Source: Thermoanaerobacterales bacterium
Lineage (GTDB): Bacteria; Actinomycetota; Acidimicrobiia; Acidimicrobiales; JACDCH01
NCBI GenBank assembly: GCA_017577565.1
Contig: PKRH01000163.1
Span: 1 to 6,112 of the forward strand
Direction of reading: 5' to 3'
Length of the DNA: 6,112 nt
Shown piece by piece: positions 1 to 6,112 of this stretch (position 1 is the stretch's first letter; every line of letters begins with the position of its first letter). The notes under the pieces were generated by a model. It saw only the letters and a list, made by a program, of their open reading frames with translations. It ran no database searches and had not been told where the DNA came from. The translations under genes and the position numbers were made by a program.

Positions 1-10
1 GGGGAATGGG

Positions 11-1228
11 ATGGAGCTGACCGCCGACGACCTGACGCGTGCGTGCGGGGACCTCGCCGCCGACGCCGGGATCACGATCGACGTGGACCTCGAACCGGCT
101 GCCGGTCCGGGTTCACCCGTGAAGCCCGCGATCTACTCGGGCCGCCAGTACCAGATGGACCGGCGCTGGTGGGGCGAGGGTGACAGCCGTCGCGTCGTCG
201 ACGCGATCGTCATCGACAACGAGCCGAGCCAGGCGAACCGGCACGAGGCGGCACTCGAGCTGCTGGCCGAGGAGCTGGGCCTGCCCCGGATCGTGCTCGA
301 CCTCTCCGGCGTCGGCCCGCTCCCCCCTCACCTCCCGACCAGCATCTCGAGCTTCCGCTTCCCGCACCGCCACGCCGACGCCTACCTGCGCGACGCGGTG
401 CTGGACGGGACGCCGTTCCACCGGACCACGATCGGCAAGGCGATCTTCGACGCGACCGCCGACCGACCCGAGGCCCTCTTCGAGTGGTTCCCGCAGGCGC
501 TCCTCTACGGCTTCTGGCAGTCGCACCTCGGCAAGAAGCGCGGCCAGGCCAAGCTGGCCCGGTCGTGGTCGTCGCAGATCGTTGGCTACGAACCAGCCGC
601 CTCGCCCGACGAGCCGACCATCACGCTCGGCACCAAGGGCGACCCCCTGAACCTGTCGGTCGACGAGACCGTGCAGTACGACGAGGACGACCTGCTGGCC
701 GAGCCCTGGCGGCGAGTCGAGGGGTCGACCCGGAGCGGCGGCCAGAAGGGCGGGAAGAAGAAGGACGCGCTGTCCAACATCGGCCACGGGCAGGTGCCGT
801 TCCGGACCAGCGAAGCGGCCCTTGCCGGGGTGTCGTTCGCGGCGATCAACCAGCGCGCGACCGTCTCGTTCGCCTCGCTCCGGCGGGTCGCCACGGGCGA
901 CCGGGACGCGGACGCCGCCGGTCGGGCGCTGCTCGTGTCGCTCGGGTTGCTGGCCCACGTGACCGCCTTCGGGCGCGCGTTCAGCCTGCGGTCGGGGTGC
1001 GACCTGCGCCCGGTGCGGACCCGGTGGACGTGGCTCGGCGCCGACGGCGACGAGGAGGTCGCCGTCCTCGACCACGAGTCGGCGGTCGAGCTGTTCCGCG
1101 CCTGCGTCGAGCGGGCCGAGGCGGCGGGCCTCCCGGTCGGCTCGCGCTGGGCGTCCCAGCCCCTCGTGGTCGAGCCCAACGAGGAGCTCGCCAAGGCCAT
1201 CCGTGCGAGCTGGCCGCTGACGGACTGA
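11..1228 (+). CDS. csb1: Type I-U/I-G CRISPR-associated RAMP protein Csb1 (Cas7u), crRNA backbone subunit
   Basis: This 405-residue protein matches the Csb1/Cas7u (GSU0053-type) family, which forms the repeated backbone along the crRNA spacer in the type I-U (I-G) Cascade complex. Seen in the sequence: an N-terminal segment with PVKPAIYSG (36-44) followed by an RRWW motif (51-54); the family-type SQANR motif (73-77) after VVDAIVIDNEP; HRTTIGKAI (137-145); a central LLYGFWQSHLGK segment running into GQAKLARSWSSQIVGYEP (164-195); a basic glycine/lysine stretch (241-251) before IGHGQVP (257-263); and SEAALAGVSFAAINQRATVSF (267-287). The start is the ATG at 11, preceded by a weak GGGGAA at 1-6. 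The N-terminus has the length expected for the family, but only 10 bases lie upstream, so an earlier start cannot be excluded. The stop overlaps the csb2 start as TGATG. Family assignment is from recalled motifs, not a search. Confidence 0.93.
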   Translation: MELTADDLTRACGDLAADAGITIDVDLEPAAGPGSPVKPAIYSGRQYQMDRRWWGEGDSRRVVDAIVIDNEPSQANRHEAALELLAEELGLPRIVLDLSGVGPLPPHLPTSISSFRFPHRHADAYLRDAVLDGTPFHRTTIGKAIFDATADRPEALFEWFPQALLYGFWQSHLGKKRGQAKLARSWSSQIVGYEPAASPDEPTITLGTKGDPLNLSVDETVQYDEDDLLAEPWRRVEGSTRSGGQKGGKKKDALSNIGHGQVPFRTSEAALAGVSFAAINQRATVSFASLRRVATGDRDADAAGRALLVSLGLLAHVTAFGRAFSLRSGCDLRPVRTRWTWLGADGDEEVAVLDHESAVELFRACVERAEAAGLPVGSRWASQPLVVEPNEELAKAIRASWPLTD

Positions 1229-1230
1229 TG
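1226..1230 (+). promoter_or_regulatory. TGATG stop/start overlap coupling csb1 and csb2 translation
   Basis: The csb1 TGA (1226-1228) shares its last base with the csb2 ATG (1228-1230). No convincing Shine-Dalgarno sequence is seen in the 15 or so bases before this ATG (GAGCTGGCCGCTGACGGAC). The arrangement suggests that ribosomes finishing csb1 re-initiate on csb2. The overlap is seen directly; the coupling is inferred. Confidence 0.6.
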
Positions 1231-2679
1231 CTCACGATCGAAGTCGAGCTCCTGCACGGCACGATCCGCGCCGGCGAGAGCAACGACCTGGCCATGACGG
1301 GGGCGGACAGCCGCGGCGAGTGGCCCCCGAGCCCGGCCCGGCTCGTCGCCGCCCTGGTGGCGGGTGACGGCACGCGCGACCGATGCCGGGTCACGGACGG
1401 GACGGAGCTGCGCGTGCTGGAGCGGGCGGCGCCCCCGATCATCCACGCCGACCCGACCGACGACGTGGCGAGGTCCCGCCTCCGCGAGCGCTTCGTGGTC
1501 GTCAACGACAAGGCCAAGAGCGCCGTGCAGGAGTATCCGGGCCGGACGAACGGCGTGGAGCGGCCAGGTACCCGGCTCAGCCCTCGTCACCCGCGCCTCG
1601 CGTACGTCTGGCCGGACGTCGAGGTCGACGAGGACACGATGGCGGCGCTGCGTTCCCGGGCGGCTCGGGTCGGCTACCTCGGCTGCGCGGACTCACCGGT
1701 GAGGCTGCGCGTCCACGACGGCCCTCCCTCCTCGGCACCGGCGACGACGTGGCGGCCTGATCCGAGCGGTGAGGCCACACTGCCGGTCCCCTTCGACGGC
1801 TACGTCGAGGTGCTCGACGCCGCGTACGACATGTTCACCGCAGGCACCTCGGCGCGCCGGTCGTGGTTCCGCAGCGAGCACGCCCGCTACGCCTCGCCGA
1901 CACCCACGTCGGTGGCGTCCCCGTCACGCGAGGGGACGATGGTCGCGCTGCGCTTCGAGCGTCCGGTGAGCGGACGGCGGGTGCTGACGGTGACCGAGAC
2001 CCTGCGAGAGGCGGTGCTCGACCTCTACCAGCGCTTGGTCGCCGCCGAGGGCGAGGAGCTTCCCGCCGTCCTCCACGGCCACGCCACGCCGGTGGGCAGC
2101 CAGCACGCCCACTTCCTCGCCTTGCCCGATGTCGGGCACGAGCACGCGCGCGGCCGGATCCACGGCGCGGCGATCTGGCTGCCGCCCCACGCCGGCGCTG
2201 ACGTGGTCGAGGGTGTCCGGCAGGTGGTGTGGAACCTCACCGAGCTGGTCCGACCGGGCGCACTCGAGGTCCGAGTGCACCCGTGGAGCGGCGAGTCCCG
2301 GCCGTGGGCGGTCGTGCCCCGCCGCTGGTACGGCCCGGCACGGCGATGGGTCACGGCGTTCCCCGTGATCCACGAGCGGTACGTGAGGCCCCATCCGGGG
2401 CTCGCCCACGTCGCCGAGTGGAGCCGCCACGCCGGCATCGAGGCGCCGCTCGTCGACGTCGAGCAGAGCCGCGTGCCGCTGATCCCGGGCGCCGCCTCGC
2501 TGCACCCCCGAGAGGCGTTGGGCACCCGCTACCCCCGCATGCCCTACTCGCACATGAGGCTCACCTTCGACCGGCCGGTCACGGGACCCGTCTTCATCGG
2601 GCGAGGACGGCAGTTCGGCCTCGGGCTGTGCGTCCCGGATGACCCGCCGGCGACCGAGGACGGTGATCGCCGTGGCTGA
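1228..2679 (+). CDS. csb2: Type I-U/I-G CRISPR-associated protein Csb2, Cas5-Cas6-like subunit
   Basis: This 483-residue protein matches Csb2 (GSU0054 family), the signature subunit of type I-U/I-G. It is regarded as a Cas5-like and Cas6-like RAMP fusion that binds the crRNA 5' handle and processes pre-crRNA. The N-terminus has the RAMP strand LTIEVELLHGTIRA (2-15) and the family hallmark EWPPSPARLVAAL (31-43). The middle has LAYVWPDVE (124-132) and VGYLGCADSPV (148-158). A histidine-rich segment (283-312) contains HAHFLALP, resembling the segment conserved in this family and a plausible site for a Cas6-type catalytic histidine. The C-terminus has SHMRLTFDRPVTGPVFIGRGRQFGLGL, of which the GPVFIGRGRQFGLG part (453-466) is a glycine-rich RAMP loop. 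The ATG at 1228 is chosen because the family N-terminus begins there. The same frame stays open back to an ATG at 484, but that part only shadows csb1. It overlaps cas3 by 8 bases with the preferred cas3 start. Confidence 0.93.
   Translation: MLTIEVELLHGTIRAGESNDLAMTGADSRGEWPPSPARLVAALVAGDGTRDRCRVTDGTELRVLERAAPPIIHADPTDDVARSRLRERFVVVNDKAKSAVQEYPGRTNGVERPGTRLSPRHPRLAYVWPDVEVDEDTMAALRSRAARVGYLGCADSPVRLRVHDGPPSSAPATTWRPDPSGEATLPVPFDGYVEVLDAAYDMFTAGTSARRSWFRSEHARYASPTPTSVASPSREGTMVALRFERPVSGRRVLTVTETLREAVLDLYQRLVAAEGEELPAVLHGHATPVGSQHAHFLALPDVGHEHARGRIHGAAIWLPPHAGADVVEGVRQVVWNLTELVRPGALEVRVHPWSGESRPWAVVPRRWYGPARRWVTAFPVIHERYVRPHPGLAHVAEWSRHAGIEAPLVDVEQSRVPLIPGAASLHPREALGTRYPRMPYSHMRLTFDRPVTGPVFIGRGRQFGLGLCVPDDPPATEDGDRRG
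2656..2660 (+). promoter_or_regulatory. Candidate ribosome binding site (GAGGA) for cas3
   Basis: GAGGA lies inside the 3' end of csb2, 11 bases before the GTG at 2672. That spacing is somewhat long. No similar motif precedes the alternative ATG at 2639, and the GTG at 2663 is only 2 bases away, too close. The site therefore favours 2672 as the cas3 start. Confidence 0.45.
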
Positions 2680-5551
2680 CTTCCCGTCCTTCGACCGCTT
2701 CTACCGTGCGGTCAACGGCCGCGACCCCTTCCCCTGGCAGCGCGCACTCGCCGAGCGCGTCCAAGCGGAGGGCTGGCCGGACGCCATCGGCGTGCCGACC
2801 GGGCTGGGGAAGACCGCCTGCATCGACATCGCCGTGTGGGCGCTGGCCTCGCAGGCGGACCGCCGTCCGAGCGAGCGCACCGCCCCGACGCGCATCTGGT
2901 ACGTCGTCAACCGCCGGTTGCTTGTCGACAGCGCCACCGACCACGCCGTCCGGCTCGCGCGGCTCCTTCGCGAGCCGGACGCAGCCCGGCGCGGCGACGG
3001 GTCGGTGACGGATGACGACGTGGCGGCGCTCGCCTGGGTCGCCGAGGCCCTGCGCCGCGTCGCCGCCCTCGGATCGGACCAGGACCCGCTCCACGTGACC
3101 CGCCTGCGCGGGGGCGCCGACCTGGGCGCCCGGCCGCCGGATCCTTCACAGCCGGCGATCGTCACCGCGACCGTGCCGATGTTCGCCAGCCGGTGGTTGT
3201 TCCGGGGGTTCGCCTCGAGCCGGTCGATGCGCCCGATCGACGCAGCGCACGCCGGGATCGACTCGCTGGTCCTGCTGGACGAGGCCCACCTGTCCCGTCC
3301 GCTGGCGCGCCTGGCCGCCCCAGGCGGGCCGGTCGAGCAGTGCGACGTGGGCGACCCCGGGCTGCTGCTGCCACCGGGGCGGCAGCGGTCCCGTCTCGTG
3401 TCACTGACCGCCACCGGCGAGTCGTCGGGGGATCGGTTCGACCTCACACCCGACGACCTGGCCCACCCGGTCGTCCGCACGCGCCTCGACGCGGCCAAGC
3501 CGGTCACGCTCCCCGAGCCGGCGAAGGACGTCGCAGCCCAGATGGCCGCGCAAGCCGTCGAGCTGCTGGAGAACGCCGGCCGACCGGCGAGCTGCGTCGT
3601 GTTCGCCAACACGCCGCGCATCGCCCGCTCGACGTTCGCCGCCCTGTGCGAGACCCTGGGCGACGGTGCGGACGTCGTGCTGCTGACCGGCCGGGTGCGC
3701 GAGCGTGAGGCGGAGGCGATCCGCAGCCTGGTGCTCGACCCCCAGCGGGGAGCACCGGCGGGCCGCCCGCCCGACGCACCCCGCGACAAGCACCTGGTGG
3801 TCGTGGCGACACAGACGCTCGAGGTCGGCGCCGACCTCGACTTCGACCTGCTCGTGACGCAGACCGCGAGCGTGCGAGCGCTGGTCCAGCGGTTCGGGCG
3901 GTTGAACCGGCTGGGCGAGCGCAACGACGTCGCCCGGGCGGTCGTGTGCCACCCCTCCTCCGAGGGCGACGATCGGCTGTACGGCGACGAGCCGGCGACG
4001 GTCTGGGAGCGCCTGCAAGCGGCGAACCAGAAGGCGCTGGAGTCGGGCGAGACGCTGTCGCTCGGCCCGGCGGTGATCAGCGAGGTGCTGGGCGAGCCCG
4101 CCGACGTCCCCGAACGTGTCGGTGAGCTGCTCCCCCACCACCTGTGGGAGCTGGCCAAGACCTCCGTCCCGCCCGTCGGCGAGGCACCACCCCGGCTCTT
4201 CTACGAGGGCATCACGTCGGACCCCGGCGCGGTGTCGCTCGCGTGGCGCTCGCACGTACCGGCCGGCGATCAGCAGCTCGTCCCGGCGCTGCGAGGGGCG
4301 GAGGCCGTCGACGTCCCGCTCCACGAGGTGCTCGGCGCGCTGAGGTCCCGGGCGGTGACGTCGGTCTGCCGGGTCCGGGACGACGGCACCACGGTCGACC
4401 ACGTGCCGCTGGACGACCTGCGGCCCGGTGACCGGATCGTTCTGCCCGTGGACGCCGGCCTCTACGACGAGCACGGCTGGAACCCCGAGGCGACCGGGAC
4501 GGTGCTCGACGTCGCCGGCCTCCAGACGAGGACGCTCGCCCTGACGACGGAGGCGATCGCCTCGCTCTCGGGCCAGGACGAGGACGATGCGCTCAGGAGC
4601 CTCGTCAGAGCCGTTCGACGACTCCCGGACGACGACGAGGATCCCGACGACTGGGCGGAGCAGCGTCGGGAGCATGTGTCATCGCTGCTCGATTGGTTGG
4701 GCGTCGCGCCGGGTCACCCGTGGTTGCGCGAGGACGAGTGGCGCGAGTTCGTCACCGACCTCCGGACCGCCGAGGTCGAGCGCTTCGAGGTGCCGGACGG
4801 ATCGGACACGGAACCGCTGACGGTCCTGCGGGCGCCACAGCCTCGACGCCGCGCCGCCTGGGCGGGTGTCCGTGCCGACGCCTTCGACGAGCTGAGCTTC
4901 GATGTCGACGTCCGGTCGCCGGCCCTGGCCGACCACCTCGGAGCGGTGGGGCGCTCGGCCAGGGAGATCGCGTCCAAGCTCGGCCTGCCGGACGACATCG
5001 TCGACGCGGTCGACCGCGCCGGCGAGCTGCACGACGCGGGCAAGGCCGACCCGCGCTTCCAGCGCTGGCTCGACCCCGAGCGGAAGTACGACGCCCTGCT
5101 GGCCAAGTCGTCGACGCCACTCTCACGCCGCGAGGCCACGAGGGCGGCGTCGGGCTGGCCCAAGGGCGGTCGCCACGAGCTGATCAGCGCCCGGTTGGCC
5201 GAGGAACTGCTCGACGCCGACGACGAGCACCGTGACCTGATCCTGCACCTGGTTGCATCGCACCACGGCCACGGACGACCGACCGTCGCGGTCGTCACCG
5301 ACCCGGTGCCGACCAAGGTCCGCTACTCGGTGCCGGGTAGCGATGGTGCAGTGGTCGTCTCGGGCGACCTCTCGGTGCCCGACTGGCGCCAGCCCGCCCG
5401 CTTCCGTCGTCTCTGCGAGCGCTACGGGTACTGGGGCTTGGCACTGCTGGAGGCGGTCGTCCGCCAAGCGGACCACGCGGCATCGGGGGTCGGCGGGGCC
5501 GCAGCCGAAGCCGAGACCGGCGCTCCTGCACAGCCGGTGGAGGTGGTGTGA
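2672..5551 (+). CDS. cas3: Type I-U/I-G CRISPR-associated helicase/nuclease Cas3 (helicase-HD order)
   Basis: Cas3 is the effector that unwinds and degrades target DNA once the crRNA complex has bound it. With the GTG start the protein has 959 residues, numbered here from that GTG. The SF2 helicase half is complete: a Q-like DPFPWQ (18-23), Walker A TGLGKT (43-48), DEAH box (203-206), motif III SLTAT (244-248), motif IV region VVFANTPR (309-316), motif V VATQTLEVGADLD (378-390) and motif VI QRFGRLNRLG (406-415). A poorly assigned region with a very acidic stretch (about 633-664) follows. The C-terminal HD nuclease has DH (754-755), LHDAGKADPRFQ (786-797), a histidine at 835 in GGRHE, ASHHGHGRP (862-870) and a final RQADH (931-935). 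These histidines and aspartates fit a metal-binding HD site. HD at the C-terminus is characteristic of this subtype. An in-frame ATG at 2639 would add 11 residues and overlap csb2 by 41 bases. GTG 2672 is preferred for its 8-base overlap, upstream GAGGA and fit to the family N-terminus. Confidence 0.95.
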   Translation: MADFPSFDRFYRAVNGRDPFPWQRALAERVQAEGWPDAIGVPTGLGKTACIDIAVWALASQADRRPSERTAPTRIWYVVNRRLLVDSATDHAVRLARLLREPDAARRGDGSVTDDDVAALAWVAEALRRVAALGSDQDPLHVTRLRGGADLGARPPDPSQPAIVTATVPMFASRWLFRGFASSRSMRPIDAAHAGIDSLVLLDEAHLSRPLARLAAPGGPVEQCDVGDPGLLLPPGRQRSRLVSLTATGESSGDRFDLTPDDLAHPVVRTRLDAAKPVTLPEPAKDVAAQMAAQAVELLENAGRPASCVVFANTPRIARSTFAALCETLGDGADVVLLTGRVREREAEAIRSLVLDPQRGAPAGRPPDAPRDKHLVVVATQTLEVGADLDFDLLVTQTASVRALVQRFGRLNRLGERNDVARAVVCHPSSEGDDRLYGDEPATVWERLQAANQKALESGETLSLGPAVISEVLGEPADVPERVGELLPHHLWELAKTSVPPVGEAPPRLFYEGITSDPGAVSLAWRSHVPAGDQQLVPALRGAEAVDVPLHEVLGALRSRAVTSVCRVRDDGTTVDHVPLDDLRPGDRIVLPVDAGLYDEHGWNPEATGTVLDVAGLQTRTLALTTEAIASLSGQDEDDALRSLVRAVRRLPDDDEDPDDWAEQRREHVSSLLDWLGVAPGHPWLREDEWREFVTDLRTAEVERFEVPDGSDTEPLTVLRAPQPRRRAAWAGVRADAFDELSFDVDVRSPALADHLGAVGRSAREIASKLGLPDDIVDAVDRAGELHDAGKADPRFQRWLDPERKYDALLAKSSTPLSRREATRAASGWPKGGRHELISARLAEELLDADDEHRDLILHLVASHHGHGRPTVAVVTDPVPTKVRYSVPGSDGAVVVSGDLSVPDWRQPARFRRLCERYGYWGLALLEAVVRQADHAASGVGGAAAEAETGAPAQPVEVV
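2947..2981. repeat. 13-bp perfect inverted repeat (hairpin) inside cas3
   Basis: The left arm 2947-2959 (CGTCCGGCTCGCG) is the exact reverse complement of the right arm 2969-2981 (CGCGAGCCGGACG), separated by the 9-base spacer CGGCTCCTT. It lies in codons about 92-104 of cas3 (GTG numbering), encoding part of a helical segment after helicase motif Ia. In RNA it would form a very stable GC-rich stem-loop. No run of T follows, so it does not look like an intrinsic terminator. It may be an mRNA structure or simply a by-product of GC-rich Arg/Leu/Glu codons. Confidence 0.75.
5539..5543 (+). promoter_or_regulatory. Ribosome binding site (GGAGG) for the gene downstream of cas3
   Basis: A strong Shine-Dalgarno core, GGAGG, sits in the last codons of cas3, 9 bases before the ATG at 5553. 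It supports that start and the reading frame of the partial fourth gene. Only one base separates the cas3 stop from this ATG. Confidence 0.75.
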
Positions 5552-5552
5552 G

Positions 5553-6112
5553 ATGGCGGAGCTCGTCGCTCTCGGCCTTGCGGCCGACTGGCTCAACGCC
5601 TGGCTGGCGGCCGTCGGCGTGACCGTGCTGGTCCCCGACGTGCGCCTGTCGTGGACGGACGACCCGGTGCCGCGGGCGCGCTTCACGGCCCCCGACGGTT
5701 GTGACGTCGCGGCGGCGATCGCCGAGGCCCTGCCCTCGGCGGACGACGTCAGGTCCATGGCGTTCGACGGTCCGAAGCAGTGGATGAGCCACGACGACTA
5801 CCGGCGATGCGCCGATCGGGCCCGAATCCTGCACGACGACTCGCTGGCCGTCCTCGCCACCGACCTGGCGGAGCCCGCCGAGAAGGGCTTGGCCACGGGA
5901 GAGCTCAACGTGGGCGTCCCGAGGGGCATCACCCTCAGCTCGCGCGTCGCCAGCTGTGCCGACGCCGCGAGCACGGGCGGCGGCGACAAGCGCGCTCGCG
6001 TCGCCGCGACGTTGGAGGGCCGAGGGGAGCGCGTCGTCAACAACGGGCTGGGATTCGACTACCGGCGCTTGGCGGGGCCGATCCTCGGCGAGACGGAGAA
6101 CCTCGTCGACCC
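5553..6112 (+). CDS. Partial CRISPR-associated protein downstream of cas3 (type I-U/I-G accessory or large-subunit-like), 3' end missing
   Basis: An open frame begins at ATG 5553 and runs without a stop for 186 codons to the window edge, so only the N-terminal part is visible. It starts one base after the cas3 stop and has a GGAGG at good spacing, so it belongs to the cas operon. The N-terminus, LGLAADWLNAWLAAVGVTVL (7-26) then RLSWTDDPVPRARF (31-44), resembles the opening seen in several type I-U/I-G Cas8-like proteins: a short helix with an 'LAAxG' turn, then a strand with W and D. A later NNGLGFDYRRL (163-173) followed by NLVDP is also reminiscent of such proteins. Candidates are the Cas3-extension family of type I-G loci, Csx17, or a Csb3/Cas8-like subunit. 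The first is favoured from its place directly after cas3, on memory of the family only. No signal peptide, membrane segment or nuclease motif is seen. The gene is real with high confidence; its family is uncertain. Confidence 0.8.
   Translation, partial: MAELVALGLAADWLNAWLAAVGVTVLVPDVRLSWTDDPVPRARFTAPDGCDVAAAIAEALPSADDVRSMAFDGPKQWMSHDDYRRCADRARILHDDSLAVLATDLAEPAEKGLATGELNVGVPRGITLSSRVASCADAASTGGGDKRARVAATLEGRGERVVNNGLGFDYRRLAGPILGETENLVD

Noticed and set aside
113..1075. Antisense open frame (320 codons) opposite csb1
   Set aside because: It has no motif or RBS support and is fully contained within csb1, which carries family motifs along its length.
484..1227. A 248-codon in-frame open extension upstream of the csb2 ATG
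   Set aside because: It is a shadow frame of csb1: its translation is Arg/Pro-rich without family motifs, and the recognisable Csb2 N-terminus begins exactly at the ATG at 1228.
2947..2985. Intrinsic terminator reading of the cas3 hairpin
   Set aside because: No T-rich tract follows the stem, and it lies well inside an intact coding sequence.
2701..4158. Long antisense open frame (485 codons) opposite cas3
   Set aside because: The translation is Ser/Arg/Pro-rich low-complexity typical of antisense frames in high-GC DNA, and it is fully covered by the motif-rich cas3.
4629..4652. Tandem GAC/GAG repeat as a DNA microsatellite
   Set aside because: It is short and imperfect and is explained by an Asp/Glu-rich linker in Cas3.
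3401..4675. Second long antisense open frame (424 codons) opposite cas3
   Set aside because: It overlaps cas3 and the other antisense frame, shows no recognisable domain, and its Arg/Val/Leu-rich composition reflects complementary GC-rich codons.
5123..5834. Antisense open frames across the cas3 end and the fourth gene
   Set aside because: Both overlap the cas3 HD domain and the RBS-supported downstream gene, and have shadow-type composition.
1..6112. CRISPR repeat array
   Set aside because: No regularly spaced repeats of about 25-40 bases were seen; the whole window is occupied by coding sequence.

Overview
The window is a very GC-rich, gene-dense stretch carrying four consecutive plus-strand genes with no real intergenic space. 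The strong G/C bias at third codon positions and the Ala/Arg/Asp/Val-rich proteins suggest a high-GC actinobacterium or a similar high-GC lineage. This is inference from composition and protein style; no rRNA or other taxonomic marker is present.

Layout: csb1/cas7u (11-1228), csb2, the Cas5-Cas6-like subunit (1228-2679), cas3 helicase-nuclease (preferred start 2672, end 5551), and the first 186 codons of a fourth gene (5553 to beyond 6112). Neighbouring genes overlap or nearly touch: TGATG at 1226-1230, an 8-base overlap at 2672-2679, and one base between cas3 stop and the next ATG. They therefore look like a single polycistronic transcript. No stretch over 300 bases lacks a gene. No CRISPR array, tRNA, rRNA, insertion sequence or convincing terminator was seen.

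Together the genes are the interference module of a type I-U CRISPR-Cas system (now called I-G). In the family model, Csb2 processes the crRNA and caps it, Csb1 forms the backbone along the spacer, a large subunit helps recognise target DNA, and Cas3 unwinds and degrades it. Cas3 shows the domain order typical of this subtype: helicase first, HD nuclease at the C-terminus. The fourth gene is the least certain. Its N-terminus and position fit a subtype-specific accessory or large-subunit-like Cas protein (Cas3-extension, Csx17 or Csb3/Cas8-like), but the window ends before its identity can be settled. A clear large subunit, the adaptation genes (cas4-cas1, cas2) and the repeat array would be expected just outside this window.

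The system is known at family level, not new. The points most worth a second look are the fourth gene, a 13-bp perfect inverted repeat inside cas3, the apparent lack of a Shine-Dalgarno sequence for csb2, and the large poorly assigned region between the Cas3 helicase and HD domains.
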